In this document: positions 18,234 to 28,267 of the stretch, in pieces
How the letters are laid out: the number at the start of each line of letters is the position of its first letter
Numbering within the stretch: the stretch's first letter is position 1
Assembly (NCBI RefSeq): GCF_001904745.1
Contig: NZ_MRCD01000004.1
Coordinates: 1 to 64,000 of the forward strand
Source: Calothrix sp. HK-06
GTDB lineage: Bacteria; Cyanobacteriota; Cyanobacteriia; Cyanobacteriales; Nostocaceae
Length of the DNA: 64,000 bases
Direction of reading: 5' to 3'
Made by a program: the position numbers and the translations under genes
Notes under the pieces: model-generated
Seen by the model: only the letters and a program-made list of their open reading frames with translations
Databases searched by the model: none
What the model was told of the DNA's origin: nothing

Positions 18234-19562
18234 TTAAACTTCTAAGCTTCGCAATTGAATTTGGTGCAAGCGTGGACCAACGACTGAGATAACTGTGAAC
18301 TCCAAGTTTTGGTAAATAAAAATTTCCCCCAAAGCTGGAATTTTCTGCAATTGATACAGCAAGAAGCCTCCTACTGTCTGATATTCTCTTGTCAGAGGTA
18401 AATTGATATGTAAATTTTCATTTAATTCTTCGACATTAATTTGTGCTTGCACCAAATATGTGTATTCATCCAGAACTTGAATAGATAGATTATTCGCATT
18501 CTCTGAGTCATTGGCATCACCGATAATGGTACCAATAACGTCTTCGATAGTAACTAGTCCAGCAGTTTGCCCAAACTCATCTACCACCATCACCATTGCT
18601 GGCTTTTGTCGCTGCATCACTGGCAGCAATTCATGGAGTAGTGTGTTTTCTGGGACAAACCTTGCTGGTCTTATCCAAGGTTGAATTTGTGTATCTAACG
18701 TGAGTTTGCCTAAAGCTAAGGGTTTTGTTAGGTCTTTAAAGTAAGCAATACCACGAATATCATCCAAATCTTCACCTATGACGGGGTAGCATGAATAACC
18801 AGTAGTTATCATCGTTTTGAGTAAAGTTTGTAATGAGGCGTTTACTGGTAGTGATACGATACTAGTACGGGGAATCATTACTGCTTGAACGGTAATTTCT
18901 CCAAATTCAAAAACCCTTTTAAGTAATTCTCGTTCTTTCGCAAGTAGCCCTGTTGATTCGCGTTCGGTCGATATAATTAGCTGCAATTCTTCAGATGTAA
19001 CAGGCGGGCGCCAGCTTTTACCAGTATACTCAATACCAAAAAGTCCGAGTAAGCATCGATTAGATTGATTGAGTATCCAGATAAACGGTCGAAAGAATCT
19101 AACTATTGCTTTGAAAAGCGGACCCAAAAATCTTGCAAGCTGTTCCGAATAAAGAATTGCCAGCGATTTTGGGCAAAGTTCACCCAAAACAATTTGCAAG
19201 TAAGCAATTAAAAGAAAAGTAATGGGAATTGAAAGCGAATGCACAACAAAAAAATTCATCCCACTAGGCAGTGGTAATGATGTCAGCCATAGATCAATCA
19301 ATTTAACCATCGTGCTTTCCCCTATCCATCCCAACGCCAAGCTGGATAGGGTTATGCCTAATTGAGTAGTAGATAGTAGTCTATCTATACTACGATGCAG
19401 CGATTCAACTGCAACGGCGCCTGCATCACCTGACTCAACCAATTGGTGGATGCGCGAACGTCGCACCGTCACCATCGAAAACTCAGCAATCACAAAAAAA
19501 GCATTGATTGCAATCAGCAACAACACCGACAACAACCTCAGCCCCACATCTCTGAAACTCAC
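18234..19562 (-). CDS. CNNM/HlyC/CorC-family membrane protein (DUF21-CBS)
   Basis: The order is that of the hemolysin/CorC family: an N-terminal DUF21 membrane domain (LLLIAINAFFVIAEFSMV, then four hydrophobic segments up to about residue 200), two CBS domains (VMIPRTSIVSLP and MVMVVDEFGQTAGLVTIEDV), and a C-terminal CorC/HlyC-type domain. With 442 residues it is full length. Related proteins take part in Mg2+ or other divalent cation transport, or in its regulation; the old name hemolysin is misleading. Its stop is on the 18.2 kb side. The next upstream gene encodes a small exported protein 40 bases away on the same strand, so they may share a transcript. Confidence 0.92.
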   Translation of the reverse strand: MSFRDVGLRLLSVLLLIAINAFFVIAEFSMVTVRRSRIHQLVESGDAGAVAVESLHRSIDRLLSTTQLGITLSSLALGWIGESTMVKLIDLWLTSLPLPSGMNFFVVHSLSIPITFLLIAYLQIVLGELCPKSLAILYSEQLARFLGPLFKAIVRFFRPFIWILNQSNRCLLGLFGIEYTGKSWRPPVTSEELQLIISTERESTGLLAKERELLKRVFEFGEITVQAVMIPRTSIVSLPVNASLQTLLKTMITTGYSCYPVIGEDLDDIRGIAYFKDLTKPLALGKLTLDTQIQPWIRPARFVPENTLLHELLPVMQRQKPAMVMVVDEFGQTAGLVTIEDVIGTIIGDANDSENANNLSIQVLDEYTYLVQAQINVEELNENLHINLPLTREYQTVGGFLLYQLQKIPALGEIFIYQNLEFTVISVVGPRLHQIQLRSLEV

Positions 19563-19602
19563 TTTATTGATAACCCGCCAATAGATAAGCGCCCACTAAA
19601 AT

Positions 19603-20292
19603 TTATCTTTCCACTGGGATATTCGATACTTCAAGTCGCATTTTTTGTGCTGGGTAGTCAGTCAAAGCTAGTGATATTTTTTTGACATCATCAAGTAGTG
19701 GTGTAGGAATACTAACCGTTCCAGTAAATTCTGAGCTATTTCCTGGTAATTCGGCGGGTAATCCTTCAGTACTTTGGCTAAGAGTTCTGCCCTTATCGTC
19801 CGTAACGTCCAAAAAACTATACAAAAAACGTACAGTTTCTGAACCTTTGTTTTGCATTTTTACCCTAAGTACCAAATCGCCACCCGAAAAGCGTGCTGAC
19901 TGTACCGAGAAGTTCACACCGCCATTTTCAGCATTGATAGGAAATCCAGCTTGAGGCTTTTCTTGTGTCTCTTTTGGTTTTTCTTCTGGCTTTTGCTTCT
20001 CCTTATCTTCGTCATCATCAGACTTCGACGCTTTAGCAGCCTTAGTCTTACCTTCAATACGTGCCTTTACAATTTTTAATATTTCTTCTTCCCTTAATAA
20101 TGCCACTCCTGTGTGTGCCGTATTACCAGATTTAGCGCTAGCAAACTTACTAGTAGGACGTGCGTCGGGTGTAGTTACGCCTTTTAGGGCTTTACTACCG
20201 ACATCAAAACCGATTATTGCACTTACAGAACCAGCTCCCAACATCAGGGTTAATAAAGTCAACGTCAGAAGCACAGTAGAATTAAGTTTCAT
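19603..20292 (-). CDS. Hypothetical exported protein with C-terminal beta domain
   Basis: This 229-residue protein starts with a signal peptide (MKLNSTVLLTLTLLTLML, then GAGSVSA). A charged Lys/Asp/Glu-rich linker follows (KASKSDDDEDKEKQKPEEK), then a C-terminal region (about 120-229) with alternating strands: GGDLVLRVKMQNKGSETV and PAELPGNSSEFTGTVSI. That pattern suggests an immunoglobulin-like or DUF4352-like beta-sandwich. Family unknown; it probably acts outside the plasma membrane. It precedes the CNNM/CorC gene by 40 bases, so co-transcription is likely. Confidence 0.75.
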   Translation of the reverse strand: MKLNSTVLLTLTLLTLMLGAGSVSAIIGFDVGSKALKGVTTPDARPTSKFASAKSGNTAHTGVALLREEEILKIVKARIEGKTKAAKASKSDDDEDKEKQKPEEKPKETQEKPQAGFPINAENGGVNFSVQSARFSGGDLVLRVKMQNKGSETVRFLYSFLDVTDDKGRTLSQSTEGLPAELPGNSSEFTGTVSIPTPLLDDVKKISLALTDYPAQKMRLEVSNIPVER

Positions 20293-20527
20293 CGCTCTTA
20301 ATACTCAAGAGAATAAAGAATTGGGCTAATGTAACAACAATAGAGGGGTTTGTGAATTAAAACCATTAGTCAACTTTATCAATATTAGTTTGCACTATTT
20401 TATTCTCAAATTATGTATTATAATCCGATAAACTACCACTACTGACTTATACATTTACACATTTTTTTTGACAGAGCAGCTGGCAAAAGTATCTTTGTGT
20501 GTTATTATAGATTATTAGTTTAGTCAA

Positions 20528-20600
20528 CCAGGGTTGGCCGATCGGTTTAGGCAACGAACTCATAATTCGTCCCAGACAGGTTCAACTCCTGTACCCTGGA
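20528..20600 (+). tRNA. tRNA with CAU anticodon (elongator Met or Ile2)
   Basis: Acceptor arms CCAGGGT and ACCCTGG pair with discriminator A. The D arm is GGCCGATCGGTTTAGGC-like, the anticodon stem ACGAA/TTCGT encloses CTCATAA (anticodon CAU), and the T arm ACAGG-TTCAACT-CCTGT is regular. The first base pair is C-G and the anticodon stem lacks the three G-C pairs of initiator tRNA, so this is elongator Met or lysidine-modified Ile2. No CCA is encoded. A palindromic repeat follows 17 bases downstream. Confidence 0.9.
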
Positions 20601-20617
20601 TTTTTATAACAGAATTA

Positions 20618-20647
20618 TGTAGAGACGCGATTAATCGCGTCTCTACA
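20618..20647. repeat. 30-bp perfect palindrome (TGTAGAGACG...CGTCTCTACA)
   Basis: The arms TGTAGAGACGCGATT and AATCGCGTCTCTACA are exact complements without a loop. The same outer arms with a different centre occur at 54064-54093, and half copies at about 29690 and 37490. It is a mobile-looking dispersed palindrome. Confidence 0.85.
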
Positions 20648-20655
20648 CACGTATA

Positions 20656-21075
20656 TTATCTTTGTTCAAATCGGAACTCAGTGCCGCTTCTGAGCTTCTC
20701 TTGATTCATACGTGGGGACATCATTAAAGATGTATTGTAAGGGTTGGGTAAGTCTGGTGTACGAATGTACGGGTCATTCATTGCTTGCTGCATAATTACA
20801 TCTCGGTAAAGCGCGTTTACCAAGTCAGCATCTCTCTCAATTTCTTTTTCAGGGAAAGAGCTACGGAAAGGTGTACCTGTACCTAATATCAAGTCAATAT
20901 CTCGATTGATACCTTGGTTACGGTAATAGTTAGGACTATTCTTATAGAAAGCTCTTTCCATTGCATCAGCTGCGGTTTCATAGCCAGGTGCGCTTTCTTG
21001 TGCTGCTACAACTGATGGAACTGATGCAGCTAGTAGTATAAAAAGACTACTTAATAATTTAAACTTTAAACCCAC
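20656..21075 (-). CDS. Hypothetical exported protein
   Basis: A 139-residue protein starts with a clear signal peptide (KLLSSLFILLAASVPSVVAA, cleavage likely after VVAAQ). The mature part is polar and helical, with many Asn and Arg residues (FYKNSPNYYRNQG, NRDIDLILGTGTPF). I recognise no family, but the gene looks real from its signal peptide and codon pattern. Neighbours are a tRNA and pyrE on the other strand, which give no functional clue. Confidence 0.75.
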   Translation of the reverse strand: MGLKFKLLSSLFILLAASVPSVVAAQESAPGYETAADAMERAFYKNSPNYYRNQGINRDIDLILGTGTPFRSSFPEKEIERDADLVNALYRDVIMQQAMNDPYIRTPDLPNPYNTSLMMSPRMNQEKLRSGTEFRFEQR

Positions 21076-21211
21076 AATTAAATTACTCCTACTTTATGAA
21101 CTATTAAGCTATTGCTCGTGGGCGCCTCAAGAGCGCGCATCATAATTTATGCTTAGTTTGGGAACTCGGATGAGTTCAACTTTGGTGTAGCACAATTTTT
21201 TACCAGTTGTA

Positions 21212-21829
21212 ATGAGTTATTCCGCTGAAATTAGTCAGAAGTCAGATGTTTGGGCTGTCAGTACTGATATATCTACCCTACGTGACAAGTTATTAGATTT
21301 ACTTTGTCAAGATGCGTACAAAGAAGGAGATTTTGTTCTTTCCTCTGGGGCAAAAAGTACATATTATATAAACGGCAAATTAATAACGCTGCATCCAATA
21401 GGCGCCTTGGCTATTGGCAGGTTACTTTTAAATATGTTGCCACCTGATACACAAGCTGTAGCTGGGTTAACTTTGGGCGCCGACCCTATTGTCAGTGCTG
21501 TTAGCGTTGTATCGGCATATGAGAATAAACCTGTATGCGCGCTTATTATTCGTAAAGAAGCTAAAGGTCACGGTACACAAGCGTATATTGAGGGGCCTGT
21601 TTTACAAAGTGGTGCCAAAGTTGTTGTGTTAGAAGATGTTGTTACAACTGGACAGTCAGCAATGAAGGCAGTAACGAGATTGCGTGACGCTGGTTATGTA
21701 GTTGACGAAGTTATTTCGCTTGTGGACAGAAAACAAGGTGGCGCCGAGTTTTATGAGTTACAGAATTTAAAGTTTGAAGCTGTGTTTAATATTGAGGATA
21801 TTCAAAAGAGATATAAGGAATTGCTTTAA
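21212..21829 (+). CDS. pyrE: Orotate phosphoribosyltransferase
   Basis: PyrE joins orotate to PRPP to make OMP in UMP biosynthesis. The 205-residue protein has the PRTase PRPP motif VVVLEDVVTTGQSAM and the family regions GDFVLSSGAKSTYYING, GLTLGADPIV and IIRKEAKGHGT. The chosen start gives MSYSAEISQ, a slightly longer N-terminus than some family members. It is followed by a spacer with degenerate AACGGATG repeats and a weak stem-loop at 21881-21930. Confidence 0.95.
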   Translation: MSYSAEISQKSDVWAVSTDISTLRDKLLDLLCQDAYKEGDFVLSSGAKSTYYINGKLITLHPIGALAIGRLLLNMLPPDTQAVAGLTLGADPIVSAVSVVSAYENKPVCALIIRKEAKGHGTQAYIEGPVLQSGAKVVVLEDVVTTGQSAMKAVTRLRDAGYVVDEVISLVDRKQGGAEFYELQNLKFEAVFNIEDIQKRYKELL

Positions 21830-22004
21830 ACATCTGTAGCACAGGGTAAAATTGGCAACGGATGATAAACGGATGTAACGGATAAGTGATTTTAAATAAT
21901 TAGACTTTGTTTGATTATCAATCACTTATCTCTTAGATTCAGCTACAATTTATGAATATCTGTACTAATGATTTTAATCATTAGTTTTTTGGAAGTCGGT
22001 ACAT

Positions 22005-22808
22005 ATGGTTATAGCCACATCCAAACTTCAATCACCTATCATTACCTGGGAAAAGCTCCCAGATGATTTCATTCTGCCTGATGACCCTGTGGGGAATATT
22101 CAGCAACCCCCGCTCGCAGCTGCTGTTACCGATGCATTAATCGCTGCAAATTTGATTACATCAGATATGCTAATTGCATCAAATTTTGGTATCGTCGCTA
22201 ATATCAGCCAAAAAACTGTTGTCAAGGCGCCTGATTGGTTATATGTACCACAGGTATTACCAGTTGCTGCTGGAGTAATTCGTCGTAGCTATACACCTAA
22301 TTTAGAAGGTAGTCCTGTAGCTGTGGTGATGGAATTTCTCTCAGATAATGATTGTGGAGAGTATTCAATTCGGCCTACGGCGCCTTATGGGAAATTATAT
22401 TTCTATGAGCAAGTGCTACAAGTCCTTACTTACGTAATTTTTGACCCATATGCAATAACTTTAGAAGTACGGCGCCTTGAAAACGGTCGATATGCTTTGC
22501 AGGAAGGAGTATCAGGACGTTTTTGGATTCCAGAATTAGAGTTATTTTTAGGAATTTGGCAAGGAACTCGTGCAGGTTCAGATATTACTAATTGGTTAAG
22601 ATGGTGGGACGAAGCTGGTAATTTATTACTGTGGAGTTCCGAACAGGCAGAGTTAGAACGCCAACGCGCAGAAGCTGAACGCCAACGTGCAGAAGCGGAG
22701 CGCCAACGCGCGGATGATGCTACTGGGCAACTTGAAGCAGAACGACAGCGTGCAGAACTTTTGGCTGCGAAACTGCGAGAATTAGGTATAGACCCAGAGG
22801 CGCCGTGA
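22005..22808 (+). CDS. Uma2-family (DUF820) putative nuclease
   Basis: Uma2 proteins carry a restriction-endonuclease-like fold and are strongly expanded in cyanobacteria. Here the core shows VVMEFLSDNDCGEYS, GKLYFYEQVLQVLTYVIF and LEVRRLENGRYAL, followed by WIPELELFLGIWQG. The last about 50 residues are a repetitive charged coiled coil (AERQRAEAERQRADD). The catalytic E/D-x-K pattern of the fold is not fully clear to me. The cellular role is unknown. A terminator-like stem-loop follows. Confidence 0.85.
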   Translation: MVIATSKLQSPIITWEKLPDDFILPDDPVGNIQQPPLAAAVTDALIAANLITSDMLIASNFGIVANISQKTVVKAPDWLYVPQVLPVAAGVIRRSYTPNLEGSPVAVVMEFLSDNDCGEYSIRPTAPYGKLYFYEQVLQVLTYVIFDPYAITLEVRRLENGRYALQEGVSGRFWIPELELFLGIWQGTRAGSDITNWLRWWDEAGNLLLWSSEQAELERQRAEAERQRAEAERQRADDATGQLEAERQRAELLAAKLRELGIDPEAP

Positions 22809-22871
22809 CCTCTGTGACTATTGCTTAAGCAAAATTTCCCTGCGTTACGGGGAAAACTTAACCTTATACTT

Positions 22872-22904
22872 AGGAGTGCAATATATTGAATTACACTCCT
22901 TTTC
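22872..22904 (+). terminator. Terminator after Uma2 gene
   Basis: The arms AGGAGTG and CACTCCT are perfect, with partial extension, enclosing about 15 A+T-rich bases and followed by TTTTC. This fits an intrinsic terminator for the plus-strand gene. Confidence 0.6.
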
Positions 22905-22917
22905 AAGTAAGGTATAA

Positions 22918-23469
22918 TCAAAACTCTTGTAATATTGCTTCAATTTGATTGTTTAGCTGTTCAAGCTCTTGCTGTTTTTGGCATATCCATGTTTTGTCAG
23001 CCTCACGTTGTTCTAAAGTTTCTTGGTGTGCTTTTTCATGCTGCTGTAAGAGATTTTCGTAAAGTGAAATAGCTTGAGATATTACTCTACTTGCTGATTC
23101 GACTTTAGTGTTAAATACAGAAGTAGTAATTTCATTCAGCTTTTCAGAAAGTTTATCGATAGATTCATCAAATTTTTGGAATCCTATTTCAAAAACTTTT
23201 AATTTTATTTGGTCATGTAGCCCATCAATATCAAACATTCCCAAACCGAATGACCCTGCTATTGTAGCAGCTATACTGGCAACGATTACTGCAACAAATC
23301 CAAGCCCCGTAAATACTATTAACCCAGCAGCTAAAGCTCCACCTATCCCCAAACCACCACCAATTCCTCCTAAACCCATAAAATCATCGTTTATGCCGCT
23401 AATGGATAATTCAAGCTGTTTGCTAAAATCGGCTTTTACTTGTTGCTCAATGTTCCTGATAATTTTCAA
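22918..23469 (-). pseudogene. C-terminal remnant of a dynamin-like protein (putative)
   Basis: The 183-residue frame has a Gly/Ala-rich hydrophobic segment (GLGGIGGGLGIGGALAAGLI) followed by helical coiled coil (LYENLLQQHEKAHQETLEQ). This matches the C-terminal membrane paddle and stalk region I associate with large cyanobacterial dynamin-family proteins, but no GTPase domain lies upstream. Upstream sequence instead belongs to an acyl carrier protein on the other strand, whose first codons overlap this frame. It is probably the surviving tail of a deleted gene, though an intact small membrane protein is possible. Confidence 0.5.
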
Positions 23470-23772
23470 TCAACTCAAAGAACTGCAATAAATCTAGACA
23501 CTGAGCCTTTAATTAGCAGTGATTTACAGGCAAGTATATTTCAAAAGCTTAAAACTGTAGTTGCTAACCAGTTATCAGTTGATGCTCATAAAATAACTCT
23601 GAGTGCGAACTTTACTCAAGATTTAGGCGCAGATTCTTTAGATGCGGTAGAGTTAATTATGGCTTTAGAAGAAGAATTTGATATCGAAATTCCTGATGAA
23701 GCAGCTGAAAGAATTACAACAGTTCAACAAGCTATCGATTACATTAGTAAAAAGCTCTTAGCTAGTATGTAA
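23440..23772 (+). CDS. Acyl carrier protein (second-type, abnormal start)
   Basis: The frame contains a complete acyl-carrier domain with the phosphopantetheine site [19 protein letters not shown] (serine in DSL) and the helix [19 protein letters not shown]. The N-terminal part has no ATG or GTG before MALEEE: only TTG codons at 23440 and 23443 (or CTG further up) can start it. That is unlike normal acpP. The 5' end also overlaps the dynamin-like remnant on the other strand, suggesting a rearranged or paralogous ACP that lost its original start. It may still be expressed; a pseudogene is the alternative. Confidence 0.8.
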   Translation: MLLNVPDNFQSTQRTAINLDTEPLISSDLQASIFQKLKTVVANQLSVDAHKITLSANFTQDLGADSLDAVELIMALEEEFDIEIPDEAAERITTVQQAIDYISKKLLASM

Positions 23773-23845
23773 AGCAAATACAATTTTACAGAGAGTAGGA
23801 TGCATAACTACAGTAAAATAAATAGCTGTACAGGTGCCCTCCTGT

Positions 23846-24130
23846 CTATCCAACTAAACTGGTGATTGCCGCAATGAGTATACTAGGTTTAATAGGTTTG
23901 GTAACATAAGTTTGAATCCGGCTTTTAGAGCTTGTTGTTGGTTAATTTCCCCAGCATAAGCAGTTAAGGCAATTGCTGGCAAAAGCTCTAGAGGCTCCAC
24001 TGATAAAGCTTTTAATTCCCGCATTAGCATGTAGCCATCCATTTCTGGCATTCCAATCTCGCTTACTAACATATCTAGTCTATCTTGAGTAAAACTAAGA
24101 AGAGCTTCTGCACCACAATCAAGTCTAGCT
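23846..24130 (-). pseudogene. Response-regulator receiver domain remnant, frameshifted
   Basis: The receiver motif MLVSEIGMPEMDGYMLMREL and LPAIALTAYAGEINQQQAL are typical of receiver domains of cyanobacterial hybrid kinases. After KAGF the frame runs into a stop (LRQSPV), but the next frame continues with TYVTKPIKPSILIAAITSL and stops at 23846, the expected domain end. Upstream a stretch (SARLDCGAEALLSF) also fits the receiver start, but no full-length protein exists. It is a decayed fragment. Confidence 0.7.
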
Positions 24131-24314
24131 GATTTACGTTATTATCATAAACCTTGGTAATAAAGCAACATAGAACACACCGTGTATGATATTTACTTCG
24201 CCTCTACCCAGCGAAGTAAAAATTTTAGCTATAGCGACTATTGTTTGTGGCAAATCAGTTATTAAGTTGCCAGGTTTGAGTCTGAAAACAAAACTAAATA
24301 CTATTTGTCTGCCA

Positions 24315-24542
24315 TTATAAGGCGTCGTAGGCGCCCATATCGGGATTTTCCCAGTCAGCAAAACATTGTAATCTTGCGCGTAAGTTTGCTGCTTGTTCTG
24401 GGTTTATTCCGCGAAAAGATAAATCTATAAAATTATCTTTTGGAACAAAAGTAACAATAACCTTTGCTCCTTCTAATAAATCAGGTGTTTCAAGTAATTC
24501 TATTTTTCCGTTCTGATAAATACCTTCTATTGATTTAAGCAT
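24315..24542 (-). CDS. Small antitoxin-like protein, orphan (putative)
   Basis: The 75-residue protein starts MLKSIEGIYQNGKIELLE and has AKVIVTFVPKD, followed by NPEQAANLRARLQCFADW and a short acidic end. From memory, this shape (beta hairpin, then RARLxxFxxDW) is that of small cyanobacterial antitoxins that usually precede a MazF/PemK- or PIN-type toxin. No intact toxin follows; the next about 180 bases contain no toxin-like frame. It lies on the same strand as the receiver remnant. Orphan antitoxin is the preferred reading. Confidence 0.55.
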   Translation of the reverse strand: MLKSIEGIYQNGKIELLETPDLLEGAKVIVTFVPKDNFIDLSFRGINPEQAANLRARLQCFADWENPDMGAYDAL

Positions 24543-24670
24543 TTACTTGGTTCGATTGATGCACAAATATACATATATTGTCTTCTCTATTTTATCGCAA
24601 AGAAACCTAACAGAGCTGTAATGTTGGGTTCCGCAAAGCCTCCACCCAACCTACGGCTTAAAATCTTGTT

Positions 24671-24867
24671 CCCCCCTTATTAAGGCTACCGTGTACACAC
24701 AAGTCTAAAAATTCCACTCAATACTTGGTTTCGGCGTCCTAAACCCCAATTTCTGATGAGAAGGAGAATTCCAAGCCCCCTTAAATTTGGGTTTTAAAGG
24801 GGCTAAATAAGCTGAAACGTATGCGGGGACTACTTGTGTGTACACCGTAGCCTTATTAAGGAGGGGG
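24671..24867. mobile_element. MITE-like element with about 34-bp terminal inverted repeats
   Basis: The left end CCCCTTATTAAGGCTACCGT continuing to GTACACACAAGT is matched at the right by the inverse ACTTGTGTGTACACCGTAGC continuing to TTAAGG, with about three differences over 34 bases. About 127 bases without a coding frame lie between. The compact size, good terminal repeats and lack of a gene fit a non-autonomous miniature element. It ends about 10 bases before the thiC stop codon. Confidence 0.65.
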
Positions 24868-24877
24868 TTAGGGGGGA

Positions 24878-26260
<1,383 letters not shown>

Positions 26261-26283
26261 TTAAATCATTTCCTTCATGAAAG

Positions 26284-26372
26284 AGCTTCCCTCCGCTGGT
26301 ATTACCCAGACTCAGGTGTTAAGGGTGTAATCTCAGCCCGGTTTCACTCAGGCACCCCTAGCAAGGAAATTA
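26284..26372 (-). promoter_or_regulatory. TPP riboswitch controlling thiC
   Basis: On the minus strand the THI-box elements appear in order: GGGGTGCC, CTGAGATTACACCC, ACACCTGA, GGTAATACCAGCGGAGGGAA. They end about 28 bases before the thiC start. This is the standard thiamine pyrophosphate aptamer; in bacteria it represses thiC when TPP is plentiful. The expression platform cannot be resolved by eye. It may act on translation, because the start codon is close. Confidence 0.95.
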
Positions 26373-26538
26373 ATCCTATTGTTGTTATTGTGACAGTTTT
26401 TTACCTCGTCAAAAATTAATTAATGTATTGCAAAATTGTCCAAATTCATTACTTTTATGTGCTTTTGTAAAGAAACTTGTAGCATAGGCATCTTGCCTGT
26501 ACAGTAAAATATTCTTAACAGCCAAATTTAATTCAAAT

Positions 26539-26691
26539 ATGGAAAATAACGCCAGAAATCAAGACAAAGCCAAAACTCGCCAAGAATCAGCAGCCTTAGA
26601 AAGAGCAGAAATTGAAATTTTGAATCAAGAATTTGCAAGTGCAGACTGGGAAACATTTAAATTAGGCAAATCTCATTATAATCAAAGTTAG
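26539..26691 (+). CDS. Short hypothetical protein (50 aa)
   Basis: An ATG frame of 50 residues begins MENNARNQDKAKTRQESAAL and ends FKLGKSHYNQS. It is charged, helical and without motif. It lies between the riboswitch region and the J-domain gene, 61 bases upstream of the latter. Codon use looks ordinary, but no ribosome site is evident and I recognise no family, so it is listed only as possible. Confidence 0.4.
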   Translation: MENNARNQDKAKTRQESAALERAEIEILNQEFASADWETFKLGKSHYNQS

Positions 26692-26752
26692 ATAGTAAGT
26701 ATTTTGGGGAAAACTAAAGTAACCTTAAATACTTACGTTTTACTTAGTCATC

Positions 26753-28198
26753 ATGACTGAACCGATAGATATACATTCAGCTTTAAAAACACTCAATTTA
26801 AAACCAGGTGTATCTCAAGAAGAAATAAAACAAGCTTACCGGAAGCTTGCTCTTGAGTGCCATCCCGACCGTTTTCTAGACCCAACACAAAAACGAGGCG
26901 CCGAAGAAAAGATTAAGATAATTAATCAAGCTTACGAGCAGCTTAAGAATTATCAATATATAGATACAAACACCGTAAACACAACTTCATCCAATAAAAC
27001 AAGTGTCTCTTCTAGTGCATCCACTCCAGAAACAATTTACCAAAGAGGGATGAGCAAAGCTTCTACAGGTAAATACAGCGAAGCTATTGAAGATTTTACT
27101 ATCGCGATTCGGTTAAAGCCTGATTACATTGAAGCATACAAATTTCGCGCGCTGGCTTGTGAAAAGCTAGGATACGTCAACCGTGCAAAATCAGATTACA
27201 AAAAAGCTTCAGAGTTAGAAGTTATTCAACGTAAATTTGAACTTCGCGAACGAATACGAAAAGAGCAAGAACAAAAGTATCAGCAAGAAACTGCTCCTCA
27301 AAAGCCAAAACGCGCATATCCATGTAAATTAGTCAAGTCTCTAAATCATGGTAGCTGTATGTGGAGATTAGCAGTTAGTGCCGATGGACAATTTATAGCC
27401 AGTGCTGGTAGTAATAAAATTATCAAACTTTGGAACTTATCAATATGTGAATCAACAGGAGACTTAATAAACACCATTACTCATGACCAATTAATACGAT
27501 GTGTGGCATTTAGTAATGATAATCAAATGATTGCTAGCGGTAGCGATGATGGTAGTATTGCTGTTTGGCAAGTTGCAACGGGTAAATTAGTTAATAAATT
27601 CAAAGTACACTCGGCGCCTGTTTGCTCAGTTATTATTAGTCCAGATAATCAAACTATAATTAGTGCTAGCAATGACACGAGTATCAAAATATCTCATATC
27701 AGTATGGGAGAAATGTTGCATGTAGTTAAAGCACATACTCATACTGTCCATTCGTTAATACTTAGTACAGATAAACAAACATTAATTAGCTGTAGTAGCG
27801 ATAAAACCATAAAACTATGGAATTTAAAGACTCTTAAGTCTATAAGTGTAATATCACATACGGCACCTGTCACTTGTATTGCCATTAGCCCAAATGTAAA
27901 ATCTATAGCTAGTGGGAGCTTTGACCAAAGTATAATTTTATGGGATATCAATACAGGGAAAAAAATTAATACTTTTGCAGGACATCGCGCGCATATTTCG
28001 TCTGTGTCTTTTAGCTATAATTCTCAGATTATTGCCAGCACAAGTACAGATGGAGCTTTGAAATTGTGGCAAATTAGTAATGGAGAAGAACTTGATATAG
28101 AAGCAAGTAAAATTCATGTTGCTAAGTTTAGCGAAGTTTCAAAAAGTCTTATTTGTGCAACTAGTGAGGGAATTATTCAAATTTGGCAATGTGATTAA
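26753..28198 (+). CDS. J-domain, TPR and WD40-repeat protein
   Basis: The N-terminal J domain (about 8-66) has the HPD tripeptide (H37-P38-D39) needed to stimulate DnaK, in [12 protein letters not shown] short Ser/Thr linker is followed by a TPR pair ([19 protein letters not shown]). From about residue 195 seven WD40 repeats run to the C-terminus (for example [30 protein letters not shown]), enough for one closed propeller. The protein, 481 residues, could recruit Hsp70 to a substrate bound by the propeller. The client is unknown. It lies alone between a small ORF and a convergent glycosyltransferase gene. Confidence 0.9.
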   Translation: MTEPIDIHSALKTLNLKPGVSQEEIKQAYRKLALECHPDRFLDPTQKRGAEEKIKIINQAYEQLKNYQYIDTNTVNTTSSNKTSVSSSASTPETIYQRGMSKASTGKYSEAIEDFTIAIRLKPDYIEAYKFRALACEKLGYVNRAKSDYKKASELEVIQRKFELRERIRKEQEQKYQQETAPQKPKRAYPCKLVKSLNHGSCMWRLAVSADGQFIASAGSNKIIKLWNLSICESTGDLINTITHDQLIRCVAFSNDNQMIASGSDDGSIAVWQVATGKLVNKFKVHSAPVCSVIISPDNQTIISASNDTSIKISHISMGEMLHVVKAHTHTVHSLILSTDKQTLISCSSDKTIKLWNLKTLKSISVISHTAPVTCIAISPNVKSIASGSFDQSIILWDINTGKKINTFAGHRAHISSVSFSYNSQIIASTSTDGALKLWQISNGEELDIEASKIHVAKFSEVSKSLICATSEGIIQIWQCD

Positions 28199-28237
28199 TT
28201 CTGAGGAATAGGGCACGTCTACAATAATATATGTAGG

Positions 28238-28263
28238 ACTGGCAAGGATGCCCGTTCCACAAG
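28238..28263. repeat. Dispersed hairpin repeat copy
   Basis: GGCAAGGATGCCCGTTCCAC plus AAGAAG is one more copy of the GGGCATCCTTGCCCG family. It lies between two convergent genes and could double as a terminator. Confidence 0.75.
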
Positions 28264-28267
28264 AAGT

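Noticed and set aside
24134-24361. Minus-strand 75-codon frame overlapping the orphan antitoxin
   Set aside because: Considered as a MazF/PemK toxin remnant because of a weak LKPGNL/KIFTSL likeness, but the similarity is too slight to support.
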